From contig JASWHV010000011.1 of assembly GCA_030760725.1 (NCBI GenBank), positions 18,997,501 through 19,061,500 on the forward strand: a stretch of 64,000 nt of DNA. Direction: 5' to 3'. The translations under genes and the position numbers were made by a program. This DNA is from Neostapfia colusana. Its lineage: Eukaryota; Streptophyta; Magnoliopsida; Poales; Poaceae. Positions 11,015-22,785 of the stretch are shown here, in pieces. The number at the start of each line of letters is the position of its first letter. Position 1 is the stretch's first letter. The notes below the pieces were generated by a model. That model was not told the origin of the DNA. It worked only from the letters and a program-made list of their open reading frames with translations, and made no database searches.

Positions 11015-12690
11015 GCAATCCGCCAGATCTTCAATGCATGTACCACTGCGGCTAGCTCTAGGTCATGTGTAGGATAGTTCTTCTCGTGTTTCCAGAGCTG
11101 CCGGGACGCGTAGGCCACGACATACCCCTCTTGCATGAGAACACATCCCAACCCGTTTCCAGAGGCATCGCAGTACACCGAAAAGTTCTTCTGCATATCT
11201 GGCATAACTAGCACTGGGGTTGTTGTCAATCTTTTCTTCAGTTCCTGAAAACTCGTCTCGCACTGTGGTGTCCATGTGAATCTGATTCCCTTCTCCAACA
11301 ATTTGGTGAGGGGTCTCGAAATCTTGGAGAAACCCTCGATAAACCGTCGATAATACCCAGCCAATCCTAAGAAGCTTCAAACTTCCCCGACATTCTCAGG
11401 GGTCTTCCACTTCTGTACATCCTCGATCTTGGCGGGATCTACGGAGATTCCTCCCTCCGAGATTATATGTCCTAAGAAGGGAACTCTCTTCAGCCAAAAC
11501 TCACACTTGCTCAACTTGGCATATAGTTTGTGTTCTCTCAGCTTTTGCAACACCAACCTTAGATGTTTCTCATGTTCTTCTTCATCTTTGGAGAAGACGA
11601 GAATGTCATCTATGAAAACCACCACAAATTTGTCCAGATATTCCATGAATACCTTGTTCATGAGATACATGAAGTATGTCGGGGCATTAGTTAGCCCGAA
11701 GGGCATGACGGTGTATTCATACAGTCCGTACCGAGATACGAAAGCTGTCTTGGGAATATCAGTTTGCCTTATCTTAAGTTGGTGGTATCCCGACCTGAGA
11801 TCAACTTTCGAGAACACACAAGCTCCCCTCAACTGATCAAACAAGTCTTCAATGCGGGGTAATGGGTACTTGTTCTTGATGGTTACTTCATTCAACGCAC
11901 GGTAGTCCACGCATAGCCTTTGGGTCCCGTCCTTCTTGGGCACAAATATCACTGGAGCTCCCCATGGTGAGGAACTAGGACGAATGTACCCCTTTTCTGT
12001 CAATTCTCTTAAATGTTCCTTGAGTTCTTCCAGCTGTTTGGAGTCCATCCGATAAGGCCTCTTGTATATTGGAGCTGTTCCAGGCACTAGCTCAATCGCG
12101 AATTCCACTTCACGATCAGGGGGCATACCTGGCAACTCCTCCGGAAAAACGTCTGGATATTCCCTGATAATCCTGATCTCTTCCACTTCCACTTCAACTT
12201 GATTGAGTTTAAGGTCCCTCCTAGGTTCTTGTAAAGTTATGAACTTCACTCTTGTGCCACTAGGGTGAGTTAGTTCCACCGTTCTTGTCGAACAATGGAT
12301 GATTCCTTTATGTTTGGTCAACCAATCCATACCTAAAATAATATCTATCCCTTGTGAATCTATCACTATGAGGTTGGCAGTAAATACTACCCCATTAATG
12401 TCTAGATTCACCTTGGGACACACTTGTCTTGTCCTTATCTCTCCCCCTGGAGAGTTTACTGCTAGCATATGGTCCATTTGAATTGTTGCTAGATCATACT
12501 TCTTAACAAACCCTTTAGCAATGAACGAGTGGGTGGCACCAAAATCAAACAACAGGGTTGCAACGTGTAAATTGGCAGGAAACTTACCAATTACCACGTC
12601 AGGTGCCTCTTGCGCTTCCTCCATGGTCACATGGTTCACCCGTCCTCGCATCACATTCTGCTGTTGTGGCTGCATGGGCTTCTTCTTTGG
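11015..12690 (-). pseudogene. E2 protease, reverse transcriptase and RNase H
   Basis: It follows gag in the same frame. The protease block reads LLFDFGATHSF (12538-12546 for the triad), whereas retroviral-type proteases use DSG or DTG, so the triad Ser/Thr is Phe. A GIDIILGMDWL block follows. Reverse transcriptase carries FSKVDLRSGYHQLKI, a TNAPTYFMYLMN block and an intact FIDDILVFS. An in-frame TGA at 11377-11379 precedes SFLGLAGYYRRF, where the family has Arg. RNase H (FSVYCDASGNGLG, YPTHDLELAAVVHALKIW) continues to the frameshift near 11014. Confidence 0.87.
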
Positions 12691-13758
12691 GCACTTATGG
12701 GCGTAGTGCCCCACTTCACCACAGTTGAAGCATTGCACCCCAACCTTAGGTACCTGGCCTTTGTTGTCTTGGGGTTGGTTCTGTGGTCCTTGCGCTGCTG
12801 GTCGAGGTTGATATGTGGGGCGAGACTGCTGTGCAAACTGACGCTGCGGCTGTGCTGGTGCTGATGGAGGCCTGAAATTCGGGTTGTACCCTCTGGGTGC
12901 TCAGTAGGGCACCACAGCACGGCTCGTCTGCCCTGCGGTTTGCTGCATCAGACGTGGGCGTGTGTTGCTACCTGAGGCTTGGTGTGACCATCCCGCCTTC
13001 CTCTTGTTTTCACTTTCCAAGGCCTTCAGCTTCCTTTCCACAACAAATGCTCTGTCCACCATCTTTTGGAAGCTTTCATACTCGTTGGAGGACATTGCAC
13101 ATTGCATCTCCGTAGTAAGTCCTTCCACAAAGCAGTCCTGTTTCTGCTCATCAGTCTCGATGTCCCGTGGTGCATAACGGGATAGTTGGGTGAACTTAGT
13201 GAGATATTCCCTCAAAGTCATGTTTACTTGCTGCAGCCCCAAGAACTCCTTTCTCTTGTTTTTGAGTTCACCCCTTGGTATGTAATGGTTGCGGAAACTG
13301 CGCTTGAACTCTTCCCAAGTAATGTTCTCGGGGTCATGATGGGCTGCCACGTAAGCGGTCCACCAATCAGCAGCAGGTCCATGCAATTGGTGAGAGGCAA
13401 ACAGCACCCTCTCATACCCTTGGCATTGTATGATCCTCATCTTGCTCTCAATGGTTTTTAGCCAGTCATCTGACTCCAGAGGTTCAGCAGCACTTGCAAA
13501 CTTTGGAGGTTGAGTCCCTAGAAACTCACTCAACCTTGGTTGGCGTGGTGCAGCTTGTGGAGGTGGAACTTGGTGCAAGTTGGCCACCACTTGAGTTAAA
13601 CTCTGGATGAGCTGATTCTGATTTTCAAGCATTTGGTGGATGGGATCAGCTCCTTCACGGCGACCACCCCTGTCTTGTCCTCCAGAAAGATGAGGGTTGC
13701 TGGCCTCATCGTTGTTGTTGGCGGGGTTGGCACCACGACCCTTTCCTCTTCCGGCCAT
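12691..13758 (-). pseudogene. E2 gag with one in-frame stop
   Basis: The start at 13758 opens with MAGRGKGRGANPANNN, a basic N terminus. The retrotransposon gag domain follows (AEPLESDDWLKTIESKMRI, ADWWTAY, EEFKRSFRNHYIPRG, LREYLTKFTQLSRYAP). A TGA at 12901-12903 interrupts the proline/glutamine-rich linker. Beyond it, in the same frame, is an intact CCHC zinc knuckle CFNCGEVGHYAHKC (12691-12732), which would bind element RNA. The frame then runs directly into protease, so gag-pol was one polyprotein. Confidence 0.87.
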
Positions 13759-14028
13759 CTATCATGATCAACCAAATGTTAATTTCAAAGCATTACATAT
13801 TAACTTCCCAATTTGCTTGTTTAAACTTAAACTTTTGAGGCCTTATTATATTAACACTTTCTGAGGGTTTCACGTTTCACGCGAAAATAAATGCACTCTT
13901 AATTCATAGGGGTTCACACATCAAAGCAAAGCAACCCAAAGACAAGGTTGTGGACAAATGCCCATGGCTTCCATAACTCACGTCACACACCAAACATTAA
14001 CACACAATTAACTAAGGTATTGACTCGA
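13759..14028 (-). other. E2 spacer between accessory frame and gag
   Basis: A 270-base AT-rich spacer with no supported frame separates the end of the accessory reading frame from the gag start. A short AT-rich tail also follows the accessory frame in EA. Confidence 0.6.
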
Positions 14029-14847
14029 CTACTCGATAACTTGCTGAACTAAGGGAAAAGACTCTGCACGACTCGTATAACTGAGCTGGCTCCTCGGATC
14101 TTCCTCATTATTGCGGCTGCCCTCTGATTCCGCTTTGAATGGGGGAGCTGCTGGTGGAGAAGTGCAGCGACGCCTGCTCGCCCGGCGGTCTAGGGAGTCT
14201 GGAGTCCATGTGTCATTCACGGTGACACACAGTTCATTCCCATCTCCTCTTTCTCTTGCCCTCAAGCTGGTGTGAAGCAATGCCTCAGTCTCCTTCAGGG
14301 TGTCACGAACATCCTGAAGCTCCTGCTAACACTCCTGCAGTCGAGTGCTGAGCATAGCAACATCCTCCAAGCACAGCTCCATGTGCTCATGGGAAGTCCC
14401 CTGCTGCACTGGCGGGTACTTGTACTCCGCAGTACCACTCTCACGCTGGAGGACATACATGTACTCTGTCCTGTCCAGGTGGCGACGGTAGATGTAACTC
14501 TGGCAGGTGATGGCCTCCCAGGTGACATCCTTCTCGGCATCGACCTGTATCGCTCGACAAGCTGGAGAGCAGTGGATCTTGAGCAGCTGATTTTCATGGA
14601 TAATCCTCATTTCTGAACTCCATTCTTCCTGCTTCTCACGGAGGGTCCGGGTGGAGCTGTAGTGTATGATTAGCTTGCCCGTATTACTGGCAGCGTGGAG
14701 CATACACCGTAGACGGCACAACAAGCCTCCTACTGCCAATCCGTAGGAGTGGTACGTCACCGGACGGTTCTCCTCTCTGAAGGCAAGGGCAACTACCGAA
14801 ACTCTCCCTCTGGTGGACTTGCTGGCGGTGCGGATCATGCGAACCAT
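14029..14847 (-). pseudogene. E2 accessory ORF upstream of gag, function unknown
   Basis: One minus-strand frame of about 273 codons sits between the primer-binding site and gag and is interrupted once by TAG at 14326-14328. I recognise no gag, protease, polymerase, envelope or chromodomain motif. Visible features from the first Met: a basic N terminus (MVRMIRTASKSTRGR), EEWSSEMRII at residues 74-83, HCSPACRAI at 92-100, RTEYMYVLQRESGT near 126-139, and a heptad-like helix before and after the stop (LCLEDVAMLSTRLQEC, then QELQDVRDTLKETEALL). The tail is Ser/Pro/Arg-rich. The EEW, H-x2-P-x2-R-A and SGT-x-E positions recur in the EA accessory frame. Sense orientation and shared motifs argue for a real, once-selected protein; a chance frame is possible but less likely. 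Confidence 0.7.
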
Positions 14848-15047
14848 CTAAAACATAAAGCATTTAAAATTAAGTTAGATAAGATTTTAAACAAAAATAG
14901 TATTTTGAATAAAAGTTGGGATAAGATGAATAAAGTGACCCTAGTAAATAGCGCCTTCAACCCACACCTTTGTAAAATAGTTTTTAAGAAAATAGGGTCC
15001 TTAAATACGTCCATTTCTACCTAGGTCCACGTTCCTACGGGCAACCT
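14848..15047 (-). other. E2 leader between primer-binding site and accessory ORF
   Basis: About 200 bases, rich in A and T on this strand, with no supported frame or site. Confidence 0.6.
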
Positions 15048-15061
15048 TGGCTCTGATACCA
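15048..15061 (-). other. E2 primer-binding site (tRNA-iMet)
   Basis: The minus strand reads TGGTATCAGAGCCA, the perfect plant initiator tRNA-Met complement, four bases from the LTR end at 15066. It fixes element orientation and the 5' LTR boundary. Confidence 0.93.
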
Positions 15062-15065
15062 CTTC

Positions 15066-15691
15066 TGTCACACCCGGTTTCTCCGAAGAACAACCGAGTG
15101 AATATCACATGTATGCCAGGATTATTTTCTCATACATGTGATGACAAATAGTGAAGCACCATTTATTACAAGCCAGGTGTCAAATATACATATGTCTTAC
15201 AAAGCATACGTCTCGATGGACGATAATAAGTTCATAACAGGTAAACAGAATAGCAGCGGAATATTATTCTGGTGGGCTCCGTCACAGGCGTTGCCCGGTG
15301 GACTCCGTGTACCTAGAATCCTTCCTCAGGTCCGAAGTCTTGGTCATTGAACACCACATCATCCCCTTGACCTGAGCAGCAATTTAAACCAACAAATATG
15401 CAAGTTTGAGTACCGTTGGAACTCAGCAAGTGTGGGAAAGTTATGTCATGCATGGCTAGAGCAACGAGAGGTTGAACTCATGGTTAAAGCACTGCACAAT
15501 TAATACCTATCACCTTAGCTTATTAAGCACCTACATTACTACACAGGTGAAATGGATCCCAATCTCCCAACCCATCATCAATATCAAGTAACCATAACAT
15601 CATTTCCAAAGTTAAGCTCCCCGCTTAACATCCATAACTTCCAAAGTCATCATCTGCTAATCATAAATAAGTCCAAGCTGCTCTTGACCAT
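15066..15691 (-). repeat. E2 5' LTR, inner part
   Basis: It begins TGTCACACCCGG next to the primer-binding site and continues to the copia target site. The remainder of the LTR resumes at 25381. No coding frame is supported. Confidence 0.82.
15687..15691. other. Copia target-site duplication, left copy (ACCAT)
   Basis: ACCAT here and at 25376-25380 directly flank the copia LTR ends TGTGAG and CTACA. A perfect 5-bp duplication is the expected footprint of copia integration. Confidence 0.93.
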
Positions 15692-17295
15692 TGTGAGACC
15701 TATGTGTGCTGAATACATTGGCAATTAGGATAAAAGTTAGCATTAACATTCAAAGTTTTGAATATTGCCAAAACATTCTTCTGTGGCAAGGTCCGACAAG
15801 TTCTTTGTTAGGTCCGCCAAGTGTTGGCAAGGTCCGACGCAAGGTCCAGAGAGCTTCTGTGAGGTTCGGAGCTTGTTTTTAGGGAGCTCCCGTGAAGTTC
15901 AACACGTAGAACTGCAGCGTCTTGTTTTTGCTTTTAACTCGCAATGTTTCAAACTTGCTTTATGCGAAGGTTTGCTTAGTATTAATTTTGTAAGTTTTTG
16001 GTGTGTTTTGGTGGTTATGGCTGTTATCATTTGATATGGTTTGCAACATGCTTATGTGACGTGCTCATGTAAGGTGTTGTGGTTTTCGAACTAACGTGAG
16101 TCAAGTCGAGGACTTGTGCTCGGAAGAATTGGTTGTTTATTCATGTGCAGGTGTTGCTTGAGTTCAAAACATGGCTGGTGACGGGATCCTTGGACTAGTC
16201 TCAGGGAGGAGATGAGGTTCCAACAACCAAGTTCGGGAGGAGCTGTGGTTGAGTTGATCGGGAGGTCGTGCAACATGTTTGGATCAAGGGCAGTGCATAT
16301 GAAGGTTGCGTGTATGTCGTTGGAAGGTGTTTGCACGTGTGCAAGGAGTGCATGGACATGGCAACGTTGTTGCAAGGCGTGATGAAGAGATGTGGATGTA
16401 AAGAATTGGTCGGAAAGGTCCAACCGACTAGGTTATGGACTCAGGCTGTGGCTGGGTCGTGTTTGACTCAAATATGGAAAGTTTTGAGTTGGTTATGATA
16501 GGGTTTCGTTTGGGTCACGAATTTGAGTTATTTTAGGAATGTTTGGGACGTTCCTAAGGTGTTTGGAAGTCTTAAGATTGCTTCTATCTGCATATAGAAG
16601 AGTCTTGAGCAGTATTGAAAAGTTACAGTTTGAATCCAAGTAGCAGTAGGAGTCCTAGTTTGAATTGGATTGGCCATAGAGATGGTTATATAAGCAAGGG
16701 AGGCCAGAGCTCGTGGTGCACGACTTTGGGCTGTTCCTCTTGTGTTTCTATTAAATAAAGTTCATAGTTTCGAGGAGCTTTTGTGCCTTGTTCGTCCGAC
16801 TTGTTTTTCGTCAAGTCTTTCTCGCCGAGTTTCTGGACAGACCGACGTTGCTTCGGTGTTTCATTCATAACTCGAGTTTTACAGATCCGATTGACGTGAT
16901 TCTTTTTGGGTTGTCTTCAAAACTCAATTATCTATCATCTGTGAAATTTTCACGAGCTTCGGATCTGTAGTTTTTGAGATACACGAGTTTCATTGCAGCG
17001 TTGCAGATCTGTTTTATATCGGGTAGAACAGATTGATCTTCGTTTAATGTTTTGCTCGTATCTCAAGTTTTACTTCGTGTTTTCAAGTGATTCTTGTTGC
17101 ATTAGATCCGTGACTTGATTCTCTACCTCTATACTTGATTTGTCACGGTTTAACACGTTTGAAAACACTTGCACACATGGTTTCTTTAACCGATTGATTT
17201 TTTGCTGAGGGTTTTTTTGTTGTTTCCGCTGCGAAAAGTTTTAATCTACCATTCACCCCCCTCTGGTAGCTTTTCACGTGCTCTTCGATCCTACA
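15692..17295 (+). repeat. Copia 5' LTR
   Basis: It starts TGTGAGACCTATGTGTGCTG and ends CTTCGATCCTACA, 1604 bases. A TATA element (16687-16694) and an AATAAA at 16752-16757 fit promoter and polyadenylation signals. A matching 3' copy is at 23771-25375 and a diverged relative at 52372-53917. Confidence 0.95.
16687..16694 (+). promoter_or_regulatory. TATA box in copia 5' LTR
   Basis: TATATAAG lies in a block conserved in all three copies of this LTR (also 24768-24775 and 53314-53320), followed by GCAAGGGAGGCC. An AATAAA lies about 60 bases downstream. It is the likely core promoter for the element RNA. Confidence 0.75.
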
Positions 17296-17297
17296 AT

Positions 17298-17310
17298 TGG
17301 TATCAGAGCC
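17298..17310 (+). other. Copia primer-binding site (tRNA-iMet)
   Basis: TGGTATCAGAGCC begins two bases after the LTR end, a perfect initiator tRNA-Met complement. Confidence 0.95.
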
Positions 17311-17356
17311 AAGGTGCTCTAATCTTTGTGATTTGCACGTGTTTTGACTAACCATC

Positions 17357-19603
17357 ATGGAGAAGTACTCCGCAAAACCTTGTGTGTTCAGTGGCATCGA
17401 TTTTCAGTTTTGGAAGGCGCGGATGGAGGCCTACATACAGGCGCAAGGCTTCGCCATATGGGAAAAGGTCTACCGGAACTTCGATGTACCACCCAATGAT
17501 CAAGTTACGGCTGCGAACATGAGAGATGTTGACAACAACAACAAGGCTCGCAACTTGATCATCCAAGGATTGACTCAAAGCGACTTCGACCGTGTTGCAC
17601 ACCTCCGATCTGCATATGATGTTTGGAAAGCTCTTTGTGACTACCATGAAGGATCCAATACGATCAAGGAGGTAAGGCAAGAATACATGCGTTTTGAGAT
17701 GCAACCCGGTGAGTCAATTGACGACCTTTTTGCTCGCTTTAATAAAATTCTCAGCAACTTGCGTAGTGTCAATGTTAACTTTTCAGATGCTGAAAATGCT
17801 AGACAATTGTTAGGAGCATTAGATATGTCAATTTGGGAGATGAAAGTTACATCTATTCGTGAATCTACTGTCATGAGTTCTCTTACTTTAGACGTGCTTT
17901 ATTCTAAATTGAAAACTCATAAAATTGACATCATCTCAAGTAAAAACCCCAACAAGTCTATTACATTTGTTTCGCAACGTGACATGTCTAGTTCTAGTGA
18001 ATCATCATCTAGTGGTGCACTCTCTTTGCTGTCCTCTCTAACCCTTGAACAGATTGAAGAGTTTCCAGAGGAGGAGCTTGCACTCATCTCTACTCGGTTC
18101 TCAAAAGCATTGCAAAATGTGAGAACTAGAAGGAGAGGAAGCTCCGGACCTCAACGATGTTTTGAATGTGGTAAGACAGGATATTTTCGTACGGAGTGCC
18201 CTAACCTTTCAGGTCCGACTTCACGTGAAGAAAAGCAAACAAGGCCGAAGAAATCGTTTGCAAAGAATAAGAAGAAGAAAGATTTATCAATGCGCAACAT
18301 AGTGCATAGTATGATCTCTGCACTTCAAGATTTCGGCTCAAGTGATGTGGACACCGGTAGTGATGAAGATGAAGAAGCTATGGCAACTATGTGCTGCATG
18401 GCGAGCAAGTCAAGTTCAAGCTCCGAGGAGGCAGAACACAACAGCGACGATGAAGAGGTATGTCCCACTTGCGAAGAAATGTGTGATGCTATTTCTCGTG
18501 CCACTGTTATATTAAAGAAAAAGGATAAAAAACTTAGGAACAATGCTGTTAAAATTGAATCACTAGAATCTGAAATTAATCGTTTAAAAACTTTGATTCC
18601 TAGTGATGATTCTTGTTTCTCATGTGATTTGATTTATGAACAATTATCCTCTTTAAGAAGTGCACACGCATCTACACTTGATAAACTTGAACTTGAAATT
18701 GAGAAGAACAAAGAGCTTGCTGCACTTAATGATAAAAATTTGAAAGATGCTTGTTGTTCTACAATTGATTTGCATTGTTCTTCATGTGATGATCTGAATA
18801 AGAAACTAAATGATGCTATGAATGAGATTTCTATTTTGAACAATGCTTTACGTGTGCATGAAGTTAAATATTGTTCAAACTGCAAACTAAAAGGAAAAAC
18901 TTCATGTGAAAACTGCTTTGATCTGTCCAATAAACTTGATGACATGCATAGGACACTAGATCGGTTTTCTAATGCAAATAAGAACCTAAACTTGCTGCTG
19001 AATTCTTCCAAGTCTTGTAATGATAAAACTGGTTTAGCTTTTAATTCTCATGCTCATGCTAAGGCACACCCACCTAAAGTTGTAAAGTCATTAGGAAGCG
19101 GTTTGATTCAAACAGCTCCTAGACAAAAAGAAGTGATTTTCAAATCTGCAGGAGTACTGTCCCATTCGGGTTCTAATAAACGTGTTGCTTGCTCATCTAG
19201 ACATGATAATAAGGTTATTTTTCATTGTACCTACTGTGGTAGAGATGGTCATGTCATGGATTTTTGTTATAGACTAGCTAAACACGATAAGAAACAAAGA
19301 ATACTTGCTAGAACACATAACAACCAAGCAAAATCTGCTAGACCGAATGTTCGGAGCTTGCAACCTGCTGTAATGAGTCAAAAACTTGCTCCCGGACCTC
19401 CTGTTTTTTGTGCTACATATAAAACATCTTCTAAGTCAGTAGTTTGGAACACAAATTTTCGATGTTTGGCTCATAAACCTGCTGTACCTTCTCAGCTTTC
19501 GTGTCTTATTCCTGCTGGACGTCGTGTGACTCAGTACTGGATTCCTAAAAGTCTTTTAACTAACCCCAGTATTGAGTCATCGACGTATTGTGCTGCTGTG
19601 TAG
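17357..19603 (+). pseudogene. Copia gag, very long, with Cys-rich coiled-coil region
   Basis: The frame starts at ATG 17357 and runs 748 codons to a TAG (19601-19603); pol continues in the same frame. The N-terminal third is the copia gag domain (GIDFQFWKARMEAYIQAQGF, LCDYHEGSNTIKEVRQEY, ESIDDLFARFNKIL). A first CCHC knuckle at residues 268-281 reads CFECGKTGYFRTEC, with Tyr replacing the zinc-binding His. The middle (about 370-550) alternates CxxC pairs (CPTCEEMC, CFSC, CSSC, CSNC, CENC) with charged helices, a coiled-coil pattern. A second knuckle at 624-637, CTYCGRDGHVMDFC, is intact. Sirevirus Gag is known for such extended helical regions. Gag would build the particle and bind RNA. Confidence 0.9.
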
Positions 19604-21412
19604 GTTTCACGTTTGAGGAAGGAGAACATTTGGATTGTGGATTCAGGTTGCTCACGCCACATGACCGGTAACAAAGAATGGTTCTCCTCTCTCTCTTTTG
19701 TGTCACGTGTAGAAAATGTTACTTTCACCGATAACTCTTCTACTCCCATAATTGCTAAAGGTTCGGTTAGAGTAAACAATCTCTACACTTTGAAAGATGT
19801 GGCACTTGTTAAAAATTTGAAATACAACTTGCTTTCGGTTTCACAATTGCTAGATGAAAATCTAGAGGTTAGCTTTGCTAAAAATTGCTGCAAGGTTGTA
19901 GATTCAAAAGGTGAGCTTTTGTTTAACATGTCTAGGTTTGGAAGAGTTTTTAAAGTTGATTTTGATTTGTCAACTTCTAAGCATCGGTGTCTAGATGCTA
20001 ATGATACAAAGGATCTATATTTTTGGCATCGTAGACTTGGTCACATAGGCTTTGATCATCTCACTCGTGTTAGTGCTCTCGATTGCATACGTGGGCTGCC
20101 GAAGCTTAAAAAGGACAATGATATTGTGTGCTCTTCTTGTAGACATGCTAAGTTTGTTGCAGGTTCACATGCTCCTCTCACAATGACCATGACAGCTGAA
20201 CCGGGACAACTTTTTCATCTTGACACAGTAGGTCCGGCACGTGTTCAATCCTTCGGAGGTAAATGGTATGTGCTTGTGATTGTTGATGATTATTCCAGAT
20301 ATTCTTGGGTTTATTTTATGGCATCTAAGAATGAAGCTTTTAGTCATTTTAGAACTTTATTTCTTAGATTATCTATTGATCACCCAGGATCATTAAAAGC
20401 AATTAGAAGTGATAACGGAACTGAATTTAAAAACCAATCCTTTGATCACTTTTGTGCTGAAAATGGAATAGATCATCAATACTCTTCACCCTATGTACCA
20501 CAACAAAATGGTGTCGTAGAAAGAAAGAACAGGACCTTAGTTGACATGGCTAGGACTATGCTTGATGAATATCAAACTCCTAGGAAATTTTGGGCTGATG
20601 CAATTGCAACCGCTTGTTATGTCTCAAATCGTGTTTTCTTGCGTGCTAAGCTTGGAAAACCCCCTTATGAGCTCCGGTTTGGACATAGGCCTAGTGTTAC
20701 ACACTTTAGGGTTTTTGGTTGCAAATGCTTTGTTAAGAAACATGGTAATCTTGATAAATTTGAAGCTAGATCTGTTGATGGTATGTTTCTTGGTTATCCA
20801 TCTCATACTAGAGGCTACCGTGTGCTTTTACTTGACACTAACAAAATTGTGGAGACTTGCGAGGTTTCTTTTGATGAAGCTAGCCCAAGTACTAGCTCCG
20901 ATATTGCAGGTCCGGATCCATATCCGCAGGGGGAGAGTATTTTTATTGAAGAAGATGAAGAAGTGGTGCTGCTGCCCGAAAACTCGGAAGTAAATAACGA
21001 TCAAGCTGCTGATTTGGCACCACAACCAGCACCAACAGTCACTACTGCTGGTTCGGACCTTCCTCAATAAACAAGCTCTCCTAATCAAATTTCCGAACAT
21101 GAAGAAGAAGGTGCTTGTGAAGTGTCTACTCCTCTCCGAGTACTCAAAAGTCATCCTCCACAACAAATCATTGGAAGCTTGCATGAACGAGTCACTCGGT
21201 CCAGGTTTCGCGATCCAAACTCTCATGCTCATTCTGCTTTTGTTGCTTCTTTTGAACCCAAGGATATATCACACGCACTCACTAATGAACCTTGGATTAA
21301 TGCCATGCAAGAAGAGTTAGAAAATTTTGAAAGAAATAATATTTGGAAACTTGTACCTCCACCTCAAGGTCACACATTAATTGGAACTAAATGGGTATTT
21401 AAAAATAAGTAA
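19604..21412 (+). pseudogene. Copia protease and integrase
   Basis: It continues the gag frame after the TAG. Protease has IWIVDSGCSRHMTG with an intact DSG. The gag-pre-integrase block FWHRRLGHIGF and a CSSCRHAK pair form the H-H-C-C zinc site. The integrase core shows HLDTVGP, IRSDNGTEF and NGVVERKNRT, so the D,D,E triad is intact. A family block KFWADAIATACYVSNR follows. The frame stops at 21068-21070 (TAA), continues with DPNSHAHSAF and EPKDISHALTNEPWINAM, and stops again at 21410-21412 (TAA) after GTKWVFKNK at the start of reverse transcriptase. Confidence 0.9.
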
Positions 21413-22785
21413 AGTGAGGATGGGGTTGTGGTTAGGAATAAAGCTAGGTTGGTTGCTCAAGGTTTCACTCAAATTGAAGGTCTAGATTTTGATGAAACAT
21501 TTGCTCCTGTTGCTAGATTAGAAGCTATAAGAATTTTATTAGCATTTGCTGCATCTAAAGGTTTCAAGTTATATCAAATGGATGTTAAAAGTGCTTTTCT
21601 TAATGGCTACATAGAGGAGGAGGTTTATGTTAAGCAGCACCGGGTTTTGAAAATCCAAATTTTCCTAATCATGTTTACAAACTGTCCAAAGCCTTGTACG
21701 GTCTAAAACAAGCCCCTAGAGCATGGTATGATAGGTTAAAAACATTCTTACTTGAAAAGGGGTTTACCATGGGCAAGGTTGATAAAACTCTTTTTGTACT
21801 TAAGCATGGCAATGACTCATTATTCGTTCAAGGGTATGTGGATGATATTATCTTTGGTTGTGCTTCTCATGACCTCGTGTCCAAGTTTTCAGCTATGATG
21901 AGTTCAGAATTTGAGATGAGTATGATGGGAGAACTCACATACTTTTTGGGGCTGCAAATCAAGCAAACAAAAGAAGGAACTTTTGTGCATCAAACTAAGT
22001 ATACAAAGGACCTTCTTAAGCGCTTCAACATGGACAAATGCAAGCCTCTTCGGACACCAATGGGAACAGCAACAACACTTGAACTTGACGAAGATGGTGA
22101 CCCGGTCGATAAAAAAGAATACAAAAGTATGATTGGATCACTTTGTATCTCACGGCGTCAAGACCGGACATACAATTCAGCGTATGTCTTTGTGCACGTT
22201 TTCAAGCTTCTCCACGTGCTTCACATCGCCAAGCTATCAAAAGGATTCTCAGGTACCTACATGGAACTCAAGAATTTGGCATTTTTCTTCCTTCTTCCTC
22301 AACCGTTTCTTTGAAAGCTTTTTCGGATGCTGATTTTGGGGGTTGTAGGGTTGATAGGAAAAGTACTTCGGGTGCTTGTCATTTTCTTGGTAATTCACTT
22401 GTTGCTTGGTCCTCTAGAAAACAAAGTTCAGTTGCAATCCACGGCCGAATCTGAATATGTAGCTGCGGTTAGCGCTTGCTCACAAATTCTTTCGATTGTC
22501 CAAACACTTAAGGACTATGGGGTTGATTTAGATAGTGTTCCACTGTTTTATGATAACACTAGTGCAATTTGTATTGATAAAAACCCCGTGAAACACTCTA
22601 GAACTAAGCACATTGACATTAGGTATCACTTTCTTCGTGATAATGTTGAAAAAGGAAACATTGTGCTTCACCATGTCGATACCGAACAACAATTGGTTGA
22701 TATTTTTACAAAACCATTGGATTTCACTCGTTTTTGTTTCATTCATAGTGAAATAGGGGTTATGCATCCTCATGGCTTAAATTGA
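21413..22785 (+). pseudogene. Copia reverse transcriptase and RNase H
   Basis: Blocks RLVAQGFTQIEGLDFDETF, YQMDVKSAFLNG and an intact YVDDIIFG (about 21835) mark reverse transcriptase. Three frameshifts are seen: near 21637 after VYVKQ, near 22140 after KSMIGSL, and near 22435 after RKQSSVA. RNase H carries FSDADFGGCRVDRKSTSG and the TKHIDIRYHFLRD block. The last frame ends with GVMHPHGLN and TGA at 22783-22785, right before a polypurine run. Key catalytic residues survive, so damage is by indels and stops rather than active-site changes. Confidence 0.88.
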
